Source: Pseudomonas sp. GV085 (lineage in GTDB: Bacteria; Pseudomonadota; Gammaproteobacteria; Pseudomonadales; Pseudomonadaceae). From it: a stretch of 64,000 nucleotides of DNA. Location: positions 173,907 to 237,906 of the forward strand of contig NZ_QAOV01000011.1 of assembly GCF_003050925.1 (NCBI RefSeq), given 5' to 3'. Shown here one piece after another: positions 17,306-26,231 of the stretch. Below the pieces are notes generated by a model. That model was given only the letters and a program-made list of their open reading frames with translations. It was not told the DNA's origin and did not search any database. The position numbers were made by a program, and so were the translations under genes. Numbering within the stretch: the first letter of the stretch is position 1; each line of letters opens with the position of its first letter.

Positions 17306-18094
17306 ATGGGCAATAACGAAACTTCATTGGGCGACTTTGAGTCGACCCTGAAAAAACACGCCGTCGAATTGGTCGAGAGCCTTGAAAAAGGCAAGTTCGG
17401 CGACGCGGTGCAATTGATCCATGAGCTCAACCAGACCCGTGACCGCGGCCTGTATCAGGAAGTGGGCAAGCTCACTCGCGAACTGCATAGCGCGATCGTC
17501 AATTTCCAGATTGACCCGCACATGCCGCAAGCCGAAGAAGTGTCCCAGATCACCGACGCCACCGAGCGTCTGGGCTATGTGGTCAAGCTGACCGAGGCCG
17601 CGGCCAACCGCACCATGGATCTGGTGGAAAATGCCACGCCGCTGGTCAATGGCCTGGCGGATGAAGCCCAGGCCTTGAGCGCGGACTGGGGACGGTTCAT
17701 GCGTCGTGAAGTCGGCGCTGAAGAGTTCCGCGAACTGGCCCGCCGGGTCGACGGGTTCCTGGCGCGCAGCGGTACGGACAATCGCGCGGTGTCGGGCAAC
17801 CTCAACGACATCCTGCTCGCCCAGGATTACCAGGACCTCACGGGACAAGTGATCAAGCGAGTGACCCAGTTGGTCACCGAAGTCGAAAGCAACCTGCTCA
17901 AGCTCGTGCTGATGGCCAGTCAGGTGGACCGCTTTGCGGGCATCGAACATGACCGTGAGGCGATGCTTGCTGAAAAAGATCCGCAAAAACATCTCTCTCA
18001 GGGTGAAGGTCCGCAGATTCATGCCGATAAAAGAGAAGACGTTGTGTCCGGTCAGGACGATGTGGACGATTTGCTATCCAGCCTGGGATTTTAG
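17306..18094 (+). CDS. cheZ: Protein phosphatase CheZ
   Basis: Dephosphorylates CheY-P to end the tumble or reversal signal. The 262-residue helical protein contains the conserved catalytic segment LAQDYQDLTGQVIKRV and ends with the CheY-tethering C-terminal helix DDVDDLLSSLGF. ATG 17306 (MGNNETSLGDFE) has GGGGGAG six bases upstream and is preferred over GTG 17288. Confidence 0.95.
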   Translation: MGNNETSLGDFESTLKKHAVELVESLEKGKFGDAVQLIHELNQTRDRGLYQEVGKLTRELHSAIVNFQIDPHMPQAEEVSQITDATERLGYVVKLTEAAANRTMDLVENATPLVNGLADEAQALSADWGRFMRREVGAEEFRELARRVDGFLARSGTDNRAVSGNLNDILLAQDYQDLTGQVIKRVTQLVTEVESNLLKLVLMASQVDRFAGIEHDREAMLAEKDPQKHLSQGEGPQIHADKREDVVSGQDDVDDLLSSLGF

Positions 18095-18131
18095 AATTTT
18101 AGGTTTTTTAGGTTTTTAGACCTGTAGGAGC
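18085..18131 (+). repeat. T-rich direct repeats and REP-like SD before cheA
   Basis: The end of cheZ and the spacer hold four tandem T3-5-AG(G) units, followed by TGTAGGAGC. The last string equals the start of the local REPs but here also supplies the only purine-rich ribosome site before cheA (GGAG about 11 bases from ATG). Confidence 0.5.
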
Positions 18132-18141
18132 ACCCCCCTTA

Positions 18142-20400
18142 ATGAGCTTCGGCGCCGATGAAGAGATCCTTCAGGATTTCCTGGTTGAGGCCGGCGAGAT
18201 TCTAGAGCAACTGTCCGAGCAACTGGTCGAGCTGGAAAGCCGTCCGGATGATGCGGATCTGCTCAATGCAATTTTTCGCGGTTTTCACACTGTAAAAGGG
18301 GGCGCCGGCTTCCTCCAGCTCAACGAGCTGGTGGAGTGCTGCCACATCGCCGAGAACGTGTTCGACATCCTGCGCAAGGGTGAACGTCGCGTCGACTCGG
18401 AACTGATGGACGTGGTTCTCGAAGCGCTGGACGCGGTGAACAGCATGTTCAGCGAGGTCCGCGATCGCGGACCGATCACGCCCGCTACACCGGAACTGCT
18501 CGCGGCACTGGCCCGTCTGGCCGAGCCGCAATCGGCTGACGAGGTGGCTGCCGTACCTGTCGCCGCCGTGGTCGAAACGCCTGTGGCTGAAAGCGAGTCG
18601 GGCGACATCACCGACAATGAATTCGAACAACTGCTGGACTCGCTGAACGCCGTCAAGGCTCAGGCCGAGGCGCCGGCGGCGATGTCTGTGCCGGTCAGCA
18701 ATGCGGCCGCCAGCGACGAAATCACCGATGCCGAGTTCGAGTCGTTGCTCGATCAACTGCACGGCAAGGGCCAGTTCGCCGTTGACGCGGTGGTCCCGAC
18801 GCCGGCTGCGCCAGAGGCCCCGAAAGCGGCAGGCGACAGCTCCGATATTACTGACGACGAATTCGAAGCACTGCTCGACCAACTGCACGGCAAGGGTAAC
18901 TTCGCTGTCGATGCGCTCGAATCGGCCATTGCTTCTGTGCCGACTCCTGGCGCACCAACCGCTGCAGTGGCCGGCAGCGATCTGATCAGCGATCACGAAT
19001 TTGAATCGCTGCTCGACGAGTTGCACGGCAAGGGCAAGTTCAGCGAAGTCGGCAAGGCGACAGTTGCCAGCGGATCGAACACGTCCGTTGCCGCGCCGGC
19101 CGCGAAGGCGGCGGCACCGAAACCGGTGGCCAAGGCACCCGAGCCAAAAGCCGAAACGCCGGCTGCTGCCGCTGCACCTGCTATCGCCCGTACTCCGGCC
19201 GCGCCACCGGCGGAAAAACCGGCCAGCGAAGCCGAGACCACCGTGCGCGTCGATACCGCGCGTCTCGACGAGATCATGAACATGGTCGGCGAGTTGGTGC
19301 TGGTGCGTAACCGCCTGGTCCGCCTGGGCCTCAACAGCGGCGACGAAGCCATGTCCAAGGCCGTGTCGAACCTCGACGTGGTCACGGCCGACCTGCAAAC
19401 CGCGGTCATGAAGACCCGGATGCAACCGATCAAGAAAGTCTTCGGGCGCTTTCCGCGCCTGGTTCGCGACCTGGCTCGCCAGCTCAAGAAAGAGATCAAC
19501 CTGGAACTGGTCGGCGAAGAAACCGACCTCGACAAGAACCTCGTCGAAGCCCTGGCCGACCCGTTGGTCCACTTGGTGCGCAACGCAGTCGACCACGGCA
19601 TCGAATCGCCGGAAGAACGCGAAGCCTCGGGCAAGGCCCGGGGCGGCAAGGTCATCCTGGCGGCCGAGCAGGAAGGCGACCACATCCTGCTGTCGATCTC
19701 CGATGACGGCAAAGGCATGGACCCGAACGTCCTGCGTTCCATCGCGGTCAAGCGCGGTGTGATGGACAAGGATGCGGCGGACCGCCTGAGCGACACCGAG
19801 TGCTACAACCTGATCTTCGCCCCGGGTTTCTCGACCAAGACCGAGATCTCCGACGTATCGGGTCGCGGTGTGGGCATGGACGTGGTGAAAACCAAGATTT
19901 CCCAGCTCAACGGCTCGATCAACATCTACTCGGCCAAGGGCCAGGGTTCGAAGATCGTCATCAAGGTGCCGCTGACCCTGGCGATCATGCCGACGCTGAT
20001 GGTCATGCTCGGCAACCAGGCGTTTGCGTTCCCGCTGGTGAACGTCAACGAGATCTTCCACCTCGACCTGTCGACCACCAACGTCGTGGACGGCCAGGAA
20101 GTGGTGATCGTCCGGGACAAGGCACTGCCATTGTTCTATCTCAAACGCTGGCTGGTCAGCTCCGCCGCTCACGAAGAGCAGCGCGAAGGCCATGTGGTGA
20201 TCCTTTCGGTGGGCACGCAGCGGATCGGCTTTGTCGTCGATCAACTGGTGGGCCAGGAAGAAGTGGTCATCAAGCCATTGGGCAAAATGCTTCAGGGAAC
20301 GCCGGGGATGTCTGGCGCCACCATCACCGGTGACGGCCGCATCGCGCTGATTCTCGATGTTCCGAGCATGCTCAAGCGTTACGCCACACGGCGTATTTGA
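18142..20400 (+). CDS. cheA: Chemotaxis histidine kinase CheA
   Basis: Central kinase of the flagellar chemotaxis pathway; phosphorylates CheY and CheB. The 752-residue protein has the P1 Hpt domain with His49 (FRGFHTVKGGAGF), then a long Ala/Pro-rich linker carrying four copies of a DITDxEFExLLDxLHGKG-like motif. The P3 dimerisation helices follow (RLDEIMNMVGELVLVRNRL). The P4 ATPase has N box LVHLVRNAVDHGIE, G1 SDDGKGMD and GRGVGMDVV, and the P5 CheW-like domain ends the protein. It is clearly longer than enteric CheA (about 654 residues) because of the linker. Confidence 0.97.
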   Translation: MSFGADEEILQDFLVEAGEILEQLSEQLVELESRPDDADLLNAIFRGFHTVKGGAGFLQLNELVECCHIAENVFDILRKGERRVDSELMDVVLEALDAVNSMFSEVRDRGPITPATPELLAALARLAEPQSADEVAAVPVAAVVETPVAESESGDITDNEFEQLLDSLNAVKAQAEAPAAMSVPVSNAAASDEITDAEFESLLDQLHGKGQFAVDAVVPTPAAPEAPKAAGDSSDITDDEFEALLDQLHGKGNFAVDALESAIASVPTPGAPTAAVAGSDLISDHEFESLLDELHGKGKFSEVGKATVASGSNTSVAAPAAKAAAPKPVAKAPEPKAETPAAAAAPAIARTPAAPPAEKPASEAETTVRVDTARLDEIMNMVGELVLVRNRLVRLGLNSGDEAMSKAVSNLDVVTADLQTAVMKTRMQPIKKVFGRFPRLVRDLARQLKKEINLELVGEETDLDKNLVEALADPLVHLVRNAVDHGIESPEEREASGKARGGKVILAAEQEGDHILLSISDDGKGMDPNVLRSIAVKRGVMDKDAADRLSDTECYNLIFAPGFSTKTEISDVSGRGVGMDVVKTKISQLNGSINIYSAKGQGSKIVIKVPLTLAIMPTLMVMLGNQAFAFPLVNVNEIFHLDLSTTNVVDGQEVVIVRDKALPLFYLKRWLVSSAAHEEQREGHVVILSVGTQRIGFVVDQLVGQEEVVIKPLGKMLQGTPGMSGATITGDGRIALILDVPSMLKRYATRRI
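18604..19038 (+). repeat. Four internal repeats in the CheA linker
   Basis: Four imperfect 18-20-residue units at residues about 155, 193, 235 and 280. The consensus is [DE]-I-T-D-x-E-F-E-x-L-L-D-x-L, and the last three copies add H-G-K-G-x-F. They are separated by Ala/Pro-rich spacers. The acidic, amphipathic pattern suggests short docking helices. Confidence 0.8.
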
Positions 20401-20448
20401 TTCTGGTGGAGCGGGGCGCCTGGCCTCGCTCCATCTAATGGAGTGTTT

Positions 20449-21585
20449 ATGGCAGTCAAAGTCCTGGTGGTGGACGATTCGGGGTTTTTCCGCCGCCGCG
20501 TTTCGGAAATTCTTTCAGCGGATTCCAATATCCAGGTCGTCGGCACGGCGACCAACGGCAAAGAGGCGATCGATCAGGCGCTGGCCCTCAAGCCCGACGT
20601 GATCACCATGGACTACGAGATGCCGATGATGGACGGCATCACTGCCGTACGGCACATCATGCAACGCTGCCCGACCCCGGTCCTGATGTTCTCCTCGCTG
20701 ACCCATGAAGGCGCCCGCGTCACCCTCGATGCGCTGGATGCCGGCGCGGTGGACTTCCTGCCGAAAAACTTCGAAGACATCTCGCGCAACCCCGAGAAGG
20801 TCAAGCAACTGCTGTGCGAAAAGATCCTCAGCATTGCGCGCAGCAATCGTCGGGTCAGCACTTACAGCGCTCCGGCTCCTGTGGCCGCACCCGCTCCAAC
20901 ACCTGCGCCTTCGAGCGTCGGCAGTTACGGCAGCAGCGCGCCCGTGCGTCCGGCACCGGCACTGGCACCGATTCCGGCGCGTACACATGCGGCCACTGCG
21001 TCGTCGCCCGCGCCAAAACGCAAGGCCTACAAACTGGTGGCCATCGGTACGTCCACCGGCGGCCCGGTTGCCCTGCAGCGGGTGTTGACCCAATTGCCGG
21101 CCAGCTTCCCGGCCCCGATCGTGCTGGTTCAACACATGCCGGCCGCCTTCACCAAGGCTTTCGCCGAGCGCCTGGACAAGCTCTGCCGCATCAGCGTCAA
21201 GGAAGCCGAGGATGGCGACATCCTGCGACCGGGCCTGGCGCTGCTGGCGCCGGGTGGCAAGCAGATGATGGTCGACGGCCGCGGTGCGGTGAAAATCCTC
21301 CCGGGTGACGAGCGTCTGAATTACAAGCCGTGCGTGGACATCACCTTCGGTTCGGCAGCCAAGTCCTATGGCGACAAAGTTCTGGCGGTCGTGCTGACCG
21401 GCATGGGCGCCGACGGCCGTGAAGGCGCGCGTATGCTCAAGCAGGGCGGCAGTTCGATCTGGGCACAGGACGAAGCCAGTTGCGTGATCTACGGCATGCC
21501 GATGGCCATCGTCAAAGCCGAGCTCGCCGACGCGGTGTACAGCCTCGATGACATTGGCAAGCACCTGGTCGAGGCCTGTATCTGA
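20449..21585 (+). CDS. cheB: Protein-glutamate methylesterase CheB
   Basis: Response-regulator esterase that demethylates and deamidates chemoreceptors for adaptation. The N-terminal receiver has DD near residues 9-10 and the Asp in VITMDYEMPMMDG. A Pro/Ala/Ser linker follows, then the C-terminal CheB domain with GTSTGGPVALQ (catalytic Ser), LVQHMPAAFT (His) and TGMGADGREGARM (Asp region). The 378 residues start at ATG 20449, after GGAG. No cheR is encoded in this window. Confidence 0.96.
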   Translation: MAVKVLVVDDSGFFRRRVSEILSADSNIQVVGTATNGKEAIDQALALKPDVITMDYEMPMMDGITAVRHIMQRCPTPVLMFSSLTHEGARVTLDALDAGAVDFLPKNFEDISRNPEKVKQLLCEKILSIARSNRRVSTYSAPAPVAAPAPTPAPSSVGSYGSSAPVRPAPALAPIPARTHAATASSPAPKRKAYKLVAIGTSTGGPVALQRVLTQLPASFPAPIVLVQHMPAAFTKAFAERLDKLCRISVKEAEDGDILRPGLALLAPGGKQMMVDGRGAVKILPGDERLNYKPCVDITFGSAAKSYGDKVLAVVLTGMGADGREGARMLKQGGSSIWAQDEASCVIYGMPMAIVKAELADAVYSLDDIGKHLVEACI

Positions 21586-22325
21586 TGGATGTTCTAAGCC
21601 TGATCGGCATCATCATGGCCTTCGTCGCCATCATCGGCGGCAACTACCTCGAAGGCGGTCATCTCGGCGCCCTGGCCAACGGCCCGGCAGCGCTGATCGT
21701 GCTGGGCGGCACCATTGGCGCCGCGCTGTTGCAATCGCCGATGAGTGCCTTCAAGCGTGCGATGCAGATCCTTGCCTGGATCCTGTTCCCGCCTCGCGTT
21801 GACCTGGCCGGTGGCATCGACCGCGTGGTGAACTGGAGCCTGACCGCCCGCAAGGAAGGCCTGCTGGGCCTTGAAGGTATCGCCGACGCCGAGCCCGACA
21901 ACTACGCGCGCAAAGGCCTGCAACTGCTGGTCGACGGTGCCGAGCCGGAAGCGATCCGCAGCATTCTGGAAGTGGATTTCTACACCCAGGAGAGCCGCGA
22001 TGTCGAAGCGGCCAAGGTCTTCGAAAGCATGGGCGGTTACGCGCCGACCATCGGCATCATCGGTGCGGTGATGGGCCTGATTCACGTCATGGGCAACCTG
22101 GGTGATCCGTCGCAACTGGGTAACGGCATCGCCGTGGCCTTCGTCGCCACCATCTACGGCGTGGCCAGTGCCAACCTGGTGCTGCTGCCGATTGCCGCCA
22201 AACTCAAATCCATCGCGTTGCGTCAGTCGCGTTATCGCGAAATGCTGCTGGAGGGGCTGCTGTCGATTGCCGAAGGTGAAAACCCTCGTTCCATTGAGTT
22301 GAAGCTTCAGGGCTTCATGGATTAA
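21585..22325 (+). CDS. motC: Flagellar stator protein MotC (MotA family)
   Basis: Proton-channel stator subunit of the second stator pair found in Pseudomonas; MotCD supports swarming and high-load motility in P. aeruginosa. The 246-residue product has four hydrophobic segments: a first helix pair at the N terminus and a second around IGIIGAVMGLIHVMGNL and IAVAFVATIYGVASANLVLLPIA. A cytoplasmic loop between them carries the charged residues that contact FliG. The ATG overlaps the cheB stop by one base and motD follows after 12 bases. Confidence 0.93.
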   Translation: MDVLSLIGIIMAFVAIIGGNYLEGGHLGALANGPAALIVLGGTIGAALLQSPMSAFKRAMQILAWILFPPRVDLAGGIDRVVNWSLTARKEGLLGLEGIADAEPDNYARKGLQLLVDGAEPEAIRSILEVDFYTQESRDVEAAKVFESMGGYAPTIGIIGAVMGLIHVMGNLGDPSQLGNGIAVAFVATIYGVASANLVLLPIAAKLKSIALRQSRYREMLLEGLLSIAEGENPRSIELKLQGFMD

Positions 22326-22337
22326 GGGAAAAAACTA

Positions 22338-23228
22338 ATGGCCCGTCGTCGCCAGCAAGAAGAGCATGTAAACCATGAACGCTGGCTGGTGTCCTACGCG
22401 GACTTCATCACCCTGCTGTTCGCCTTTTTCGTGGTGATGTACTCGATCTCGTCGATCAATGAAGGCAAGTACAAGGTCATTTCCGAAGCGCTGATCGGCG
22501 TCTTCACCGATTCCGATCGTTCGCTCAAGCCGATCCCCATCGGTGACGAGCGGCCGAAGACCGTGACCCCGGCCAAGCCGCTGGTCAAGGACAGTGACCA
22601 GGTCGATGCCGGTGTCGCCGGCGCCAGCGATCCGCTCAAAAGCATCGCCGACGACATCAGTGCGGCGTTCGGTGATCTGATCAGCTCCAACCAGATGACT
22701 GTGCGCGGCAACGAGCTGTGGGTCGAGATCGAGCTCAATTCCAGCCTGTTGTTCGGCAGCGGCGACGCCATGCCCAGCGACATCGCGTTCAACATCATCG
22801 ACAAGGTTGCGGCGATCCTGAAGCCATTCGACAACCCGATTCATGTCGAAGGCTTCACCGACGACCAACCGATCCGCACGGCGCAGTACCCGACCAACTG
22901 GGAACTGTCTTCGGCCCGCTCGGCCAGCATCGTGCGCATGCTGGCGATGCAGGGCGTGAACCCTGGTCGCCTGGCGTCGGTGGGCTACGGCGAGTTTCAG
23001 CCGGTGGCCAACAATGCCACGGCTGAAGGCCGCGCACGCAACCGTCGCGTGGTGCTGGTGGTGTCGCGCAACCTCGATGTGCGTCGCAGCCTGACCGGCA
23101 CCGGAACCGCCCATGCGCAACCGGATGCCGCATTGAAGCGTGCTGGCACACAAACTGCACCGACCCCGGTCAAGTCGCCGGTACGAGAGAGCGCCGTCAA
23201 TTCTCCGTCGCCCGCATTAATACGTTGA
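22338..23228 (+). CDS. motD: Flagellar stator protein MotD (MotB family)
   Basis: Peptidoglycan-anchored partner of MotC. The 296-residue product has a short cytoplasmic N terminus and one transmembrane helix (SYADFITLLFAFFVVMYSI) carrying the proton-binding Asp in SYADF. The periplasmic OmpA-like domain shows IHVEGFTDDQPI and ELSSARSASIVRML. A Pro/Thr-rich tail ends the protein. Confidence 0.94.
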   Translation: MARRRQQEEHVNHERWLVSYADFITLLFAFFVVMYSISSINEGKYKVISEALIGVFTDSDRSLKPIPIGDERPKTVTPAKPLVKDSDQVDAGVAGASDPLKSIADDISAAFGDLISSNQMTVRGNELWVEIELNSSLLFGSGDAMPSDIAFNIIDKVAAILKPFDNPIHVEGFTDDQPIRTAQYPTNWELSSARSASIVRMLAMQGVNPGRLASVGYGEFQPVANNATAEGRARNRRVVLVVSRNLDVRRSLTGTGTAHAQPDAALKRAGTQTAPTPVKSPVRESAVNSPSPALIR

Positions 23229-23271
23229 GCTATTTCTCGGTCGATCCGTTCGGCCGGGAGGAACAATCCGA

Positions 23272-24060
23272 ATGAGAGTCTGGGCAGTCGCCAATCAAAA
23301 GGGTGGTGTCGGTAAAACCACTTCCTCCATCGCTTTAGCCGGTTTACTGGCGGAGGCGGGCAAGCGTGTGGTCGTGGTCGATCTCGACCCCCACGGCTCG
23401 ATGACCAGCTACTTCGGCTACGACCCCGACAGCCTGGAGCACAGCAACTACGACCTGTTCCTGCACAAGGGCAACGTGCCGCAAGGTCTGCCGGGTCAAT
23501 TGCTACTGTCGACCAGTGACGAACGCATTTCCCTGTTGCCGTCCAGCACCGCGCTGGCCACCCTTGAACGCCAGTCGCCGGGGCAGAGCGGTCTGGGCCT
23601 GGTGATTGCCAAGAGCCTGGCGCAACTGTGGCAGGACTACGATTACGCCGTGATCGACAGCCCGCCATTGCTCGGTGTGCTGATGGTCAATGCCTTGGCG
23701 GCGAGCCAGCAACTGGTGATCCCGGTGCAGACCGAACACCTGGCGGTCAAAGGCCTTGAGCGTATGGTCAACACCCTGGCGATGATCAACCGCTCGCGCA
23801 AACAGGCGTTGCCCTTCACCATCGTGCCGACCCTGTTTGACCGCCGCACCCAGGCCTCCCTCGGAACCTTGCGCGTGCTGCGCGACAAATTCCCCGACGA
23901 AATCTGGCAAGGCTATATCCCGGTGGACACGCGCCTGCGCGATGCCAGCCGCGCCGGTCTGACGCCTTCGCAATTCGACGGCAAGAGCCGTGGCGTTCTC
24001 GCTTACCGCGCGTTGCTCAAGCATCTGCTGGCGGCACAACTCGTTCCGCAGGTGGCGTGA
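23272..24060 (+). CDS. ParA-family ATPase, ParC-like, of the chemotaxis operon
   Basis: ParA/MinD-type ATPase of 262 residues with the deviant Walker A NQKGGVGKTTSS near the N terminus, switch I VVVVDLDPHGSMTSYFG and Walker B YAVIDSPPLLGVL. In Vibrio the equivalent ParC localises chemotaxis arrays to the old pole. The homologous gene in Pseudomonas lies in the same place, between motD and a CheW-like gene. The next gene here is a ParP-like partner, supporting the same role. Confidence 0.85.
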   Translation: MRVWAVANQKGGVGKTTSSIALAGLLAEAGKRVVVVDLDPHGSMTSYFGYDPDSLEHSNYDLFLHKGNVPQGLPGQLLLSTSDERISLLPSSTALATLERQSPGQSGLGLVIAKSLAQLWQDYDYAVIDSPPLLGVLMVNALAASQQLVIPVQTEHLAVKGLERMVNTLAMINRSRKQALPFTIVPTLFDRRTQASLGTLRVLRDKFPDEIWQGYIPVDTRLRDASRAGLTPSQFDGKSRGVLAYRALLKHLLAAQLVPQVA

Positions 24061-24075
24061 GATGAATTCAATCCC

Positions 24076-24171
24076 TGTAGGAGCTGCCGCAGGCTGCGAT
24101 CTTTTGATCCCGCTTTGCGGCGTCTTTGAAAAGATCAAGATCAAAAGATCGCAGCCTTCGGCAGCTCCTAC
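24076..24171. repeat. REP pair (BIME) between the parC-like and parP-like genes
   Basis: Two inverted copies of the GTAGGAGCTGCCGCAGGCTG class separated by about 30 bases, able to fold into one long hairpin inside the chemotaxis operon. The right copy ends 12 bases before the next start codon. Confidence 0.85.
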
Positions 24172-24183
24172 GATGGTGTGCGC

Positions 24184-25107
24184 ATGAATCGGCCGGTGAA
24201 GGTCACCTCGCGCCCGCAATTGGCGCTGCAGTCGTATCTGGACGCCTTGCTGCAGGACGCAACCGAGGAGTTGCCGCCAGAAGTCGAGGCGCTGCCCGAG
24301 GTTGAAGCGGCGCTGGATGAGTTCCAGGCCGCCGTGCTCGAAGAGCAGGCTCGTGATGCGCAAAAACCAGCAGTGGCTGCTGCCCCCGTCGTTGTGCCAA
24401 TGGCAAAAGCACCAGTGGCCGTGATCGAAGCGCCGGCACCGGTCCTGGCGCCGGTATCGACCATCGCGCCGTTGCTGCAAACACTGGTGGCGCCTGTCGC
24501 CGAAGTGCAGCCTGCACCAGAGCCTGTGGCGCTCGAGGTGCAGCCGACTCTGGTGGCGCCGGTGGTCGAAGTGCATCTGCCACCCGCAAACACGCCGCCA
24601 CCGGTACAAACCGACGGTCGTCCGTCCTGGGCTGCCGAACCCTTCGAATGCCTGCTGTTCGATGTCGCCGGGTTGACCCTGGCGGTGCCGCTGGTGTGCC
24701 TGGGCTCGATTTACTCCCTGGCCGGTCACGAGCTGACGCCGTTGTTCGGCCAGCCGGAATGGTTCCTGGGCATCCTGCCGAGTCAGGCGGGCAACCTGAA
24801 AGTGCTGGATACCGCGCGTTGGGTCATGCCCGACCGTTACCGCGACGATTTCAAGCAGGGTCTGCAATACGTGATTTCGGTGCAAGGCTACGAGTGGGGG
24901 TTGGCGGTGCATCAGGTCAGCCGCTCGTTGCGCCTGGACCCGAATGAAATCAAATGGAGAAGTCACCGAGGCCAGCGGCCATGGCTCGCCGGCACGGTGA
25001 TTGAACACATGTGCGCCTTGCTTGACGTTTCCGCGCTGGCCGAGTTGATCGCCAGCGGCGGGGCAAAGCACATGGGCGGCCACAAGCCGACCCACAAAAC
25101 TACATAA
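24184..25107 (+). CDS. CheW-domain protein, ParP-like
   Basis: The 307-residue protein has a variable Pro/Ala/Val-rich N-terminal half and a C-terminal CheW-like domain from about residue 150 (FECLLFDVAGLTLAVPLVCLGSIYSL and PEWFLGILPSQAGNLKVLDTARWV). In Vibrio, ParP is a CheW-like protein that binds both ParC and CheA and keeps arrays polar. The opening MNRPVKVTSRPQLALQSYLDALL is well conserved in Pseudomonas relatives. ATG 24184 was chosen over GTG 24178. It is distinct from the true CheW encoded next. Confidence 0.82.
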   Translation: MNRPVKVTSRPQLALQSYLDALLQDATEELPPEVEALPEVEAALDEFQAAVLEEQARDAQKPAVAAAPVVVPMAKAPVAVIEAPAPVLAPVSTIAPLLQTLVAPVAEVQPAPEPVALEVQPTLVAPVVEVHLPPANTPPPVQTDGRPSWAAEPFECLLFDVAGLTLAVPLVCLGSIYSLAGHELTPLFGQPEWFLGILPSQAGNLKVLDTARWVMPDRYRDDFKQGLQYVISVQGYEWGLAVHQVSRSLRLDPNEIKWRSHRGQRPWLAGTVIEHMCALLDVSALAELIASGGAKHMGGHKPTHKTT

Positions 25108-25149
25108 CAGAACAACACCGCCAAGGCGGTTTCTTGAGGGGATCAGGGT

Positions 25150-25635
25150 ATGAATGACAAGGCGACGGCGGCAAAGGGTTCCGAAGATCCGATCCTGCAA
25201 TGGGTCACCTTCAAGCTGGACAACGAGACCTACGGCATCAACGTGATGCGCGTCCAGGAAGTCCTGCGCTACACCGAAATCGCCCCGGTCCCTGGTGCCC
25301 CGAGTTACGTGCTGGGCATCATCAACCTGCGCGGCAACGTCGTCACCGTGATCGACACCCGCCAGCGCTTCGGCCTGATGAATGCCGAGATCAGCGACAA
25401 CACCCGTATCGTCATCATCGAAGCCGACAAGCAGGTGGTCGGGATCATGGTCGACAGCGTGGCCGAAGTGGTTTACCTGCGTCAGTCGGAAATCGAAACC
25501 GCGCCGAACGTGGGTAACGAAGAGTCCGCCAAGTTCATTCAAGGCGTGTGCAACAAGAACAACGAATTGCTCATCCTGGTCGAGCTCGACAAGATGATGA
25601 GCGAAGAAGAATGGTCGGAACTGGAGAGTATCTGA
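25150..25635 (+). CDS. cheW: Chemotaxis coupling protein CheW
   Basis: Adaptor that links chemoreceptors to CheA. The 161-residue product is a single CheW domain with WVTFKLDNETYGINVMRVQEVL, PSYVLGIINLRGNVVTVIDTR and IMVDSVAEVVYL. ATG 25150 follows a GAGGGGATCAGGGT stretch. It ends directly before the next gene. Confidence 0.96.
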   Translation: MNDKATAAKGSEDPILQWVTFKLDNETYGINVMRVQEVLRYTEIAPVPGAPSYVLGIINLRGNVVTVIDTRQRFGLMNAEISDNTRIVIIEADKQVVGIMVDSVAEVVYLRQSEIETAPNVGNEESAKFIQGVCNKNNELLILVELDKMMSEEEWSELESI

Positions 25636-26028
25636 TTGATTCTCGAGGTTGCGGTCATTGTCCTGTTCCTGTTCTGGGCAGGCACGCTGGCAATGTTCCT
25701 GGCGTACATTCGCAGTCAAAAGCAGATCGCCGCGCAACAGGCCAAGGGTAATGCGCTGCGTGATCAGCGCATCAAGGACCTGGGCAAGCGTGTCGACGAT
25801 TACCAGAACGCTAATGTGCGCATGGGCGAAGACCTGCATGAACTGCGCGCGGTGGTCGGGCCGTTGCCGGACAAACTCGCTCAGCTGGAACAACGCGACC
25901 CCTCAAGCCTGTCGTTCGCCCAAGCAGCGCGACTGGTCGGAATGGGCGCCAGCGTCAACGAACTGACCCAGTCCTGCGGCCTGACCCAGGCTGAGGCGGA
26001 GTTGATGAGCAAGTTGCACAAGAACTGA
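25636..26028 (+). CDS. DUF2802 family membrane-anchored protein
   Basis: A 130-residue protein of unknown function that closes the chemotaxis operon. It has one N-terminal transmembrane helix (VAVIVLFLFWAGTLAMFLAYI), a charged heptad-rich coiled coil (residues about 30-90), and a C-terminal DUF2802 segment AARLVGMGASVNELTQSCGLTQAEAELMSKLHK that resembles a small helix-turn-helix. It starts with TTG, immediately after the cheW stop. The same gene follows cheW in other Pseudomonas. Confidence 0.8.
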   Translation: MILEVAVIVLFLFWAGTLAMFLAYIRSQKQIAAQQAKGNALRDQRIKDLGKRVDDYQNANVRMGEDLHELRAVVGPLPDKLAQLEQRDPSSLSFAQAARLVGMGASVNELTQSCGLTQAEAELMSKLHKN

Positions 26029-26033
26029 CGGCC

Positions 26034-26147
26034 TGTAGGAGCAGCCGGTCGACGCTCGATTGCTCGCGATGGTCGTTAACGATGACGCGAGCTTCCTGGA
26101 GAAACGCGGCGCTCATACGTCCATCGCGAGCAGGCTCGCTCCTACAG
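26034..26147. repeat. REP pair (BIME) after the chemotaxis operon
   Basis: Inverted REP copies of the GTAGGAGC type, closely related to the pair at 5836-5948 but in the opposite orientation. The left copy reads GTAGGAGCAGCCGGTCGACG and the right copy ends GGCTCGCTCCTACA. Together with the next REP it fills most of the 387-base gap before the next gene. Confidence 0.8.
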
Positions 26148-26190
26148 TGGTTCTATGTCGGACACAAAAACCGTGTTCACTGAGGATTAA

Positions 26191-26231
26191 TTGTGGGAGC
26201 GAGCTTGCTCCGGGCGGCGTTCCGACGATGG
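26191..26231. repeat. Single long REP, GTGGGAGC class
   Basis: TTGTGGGAGCGAGCTTGCTC followed by CGGGCGGCGTTCCGACGA. This extended form recurs at 40320-40398, 52949-52989 and 58203-58322. From here to 26415 no gene is visible. Confidence 0.75.

Noticed and set aside
18202..20244. 680-codon antisense ORF across cheA
   Set aside because: Shadow of cheA in the complementary frame, with no family features.
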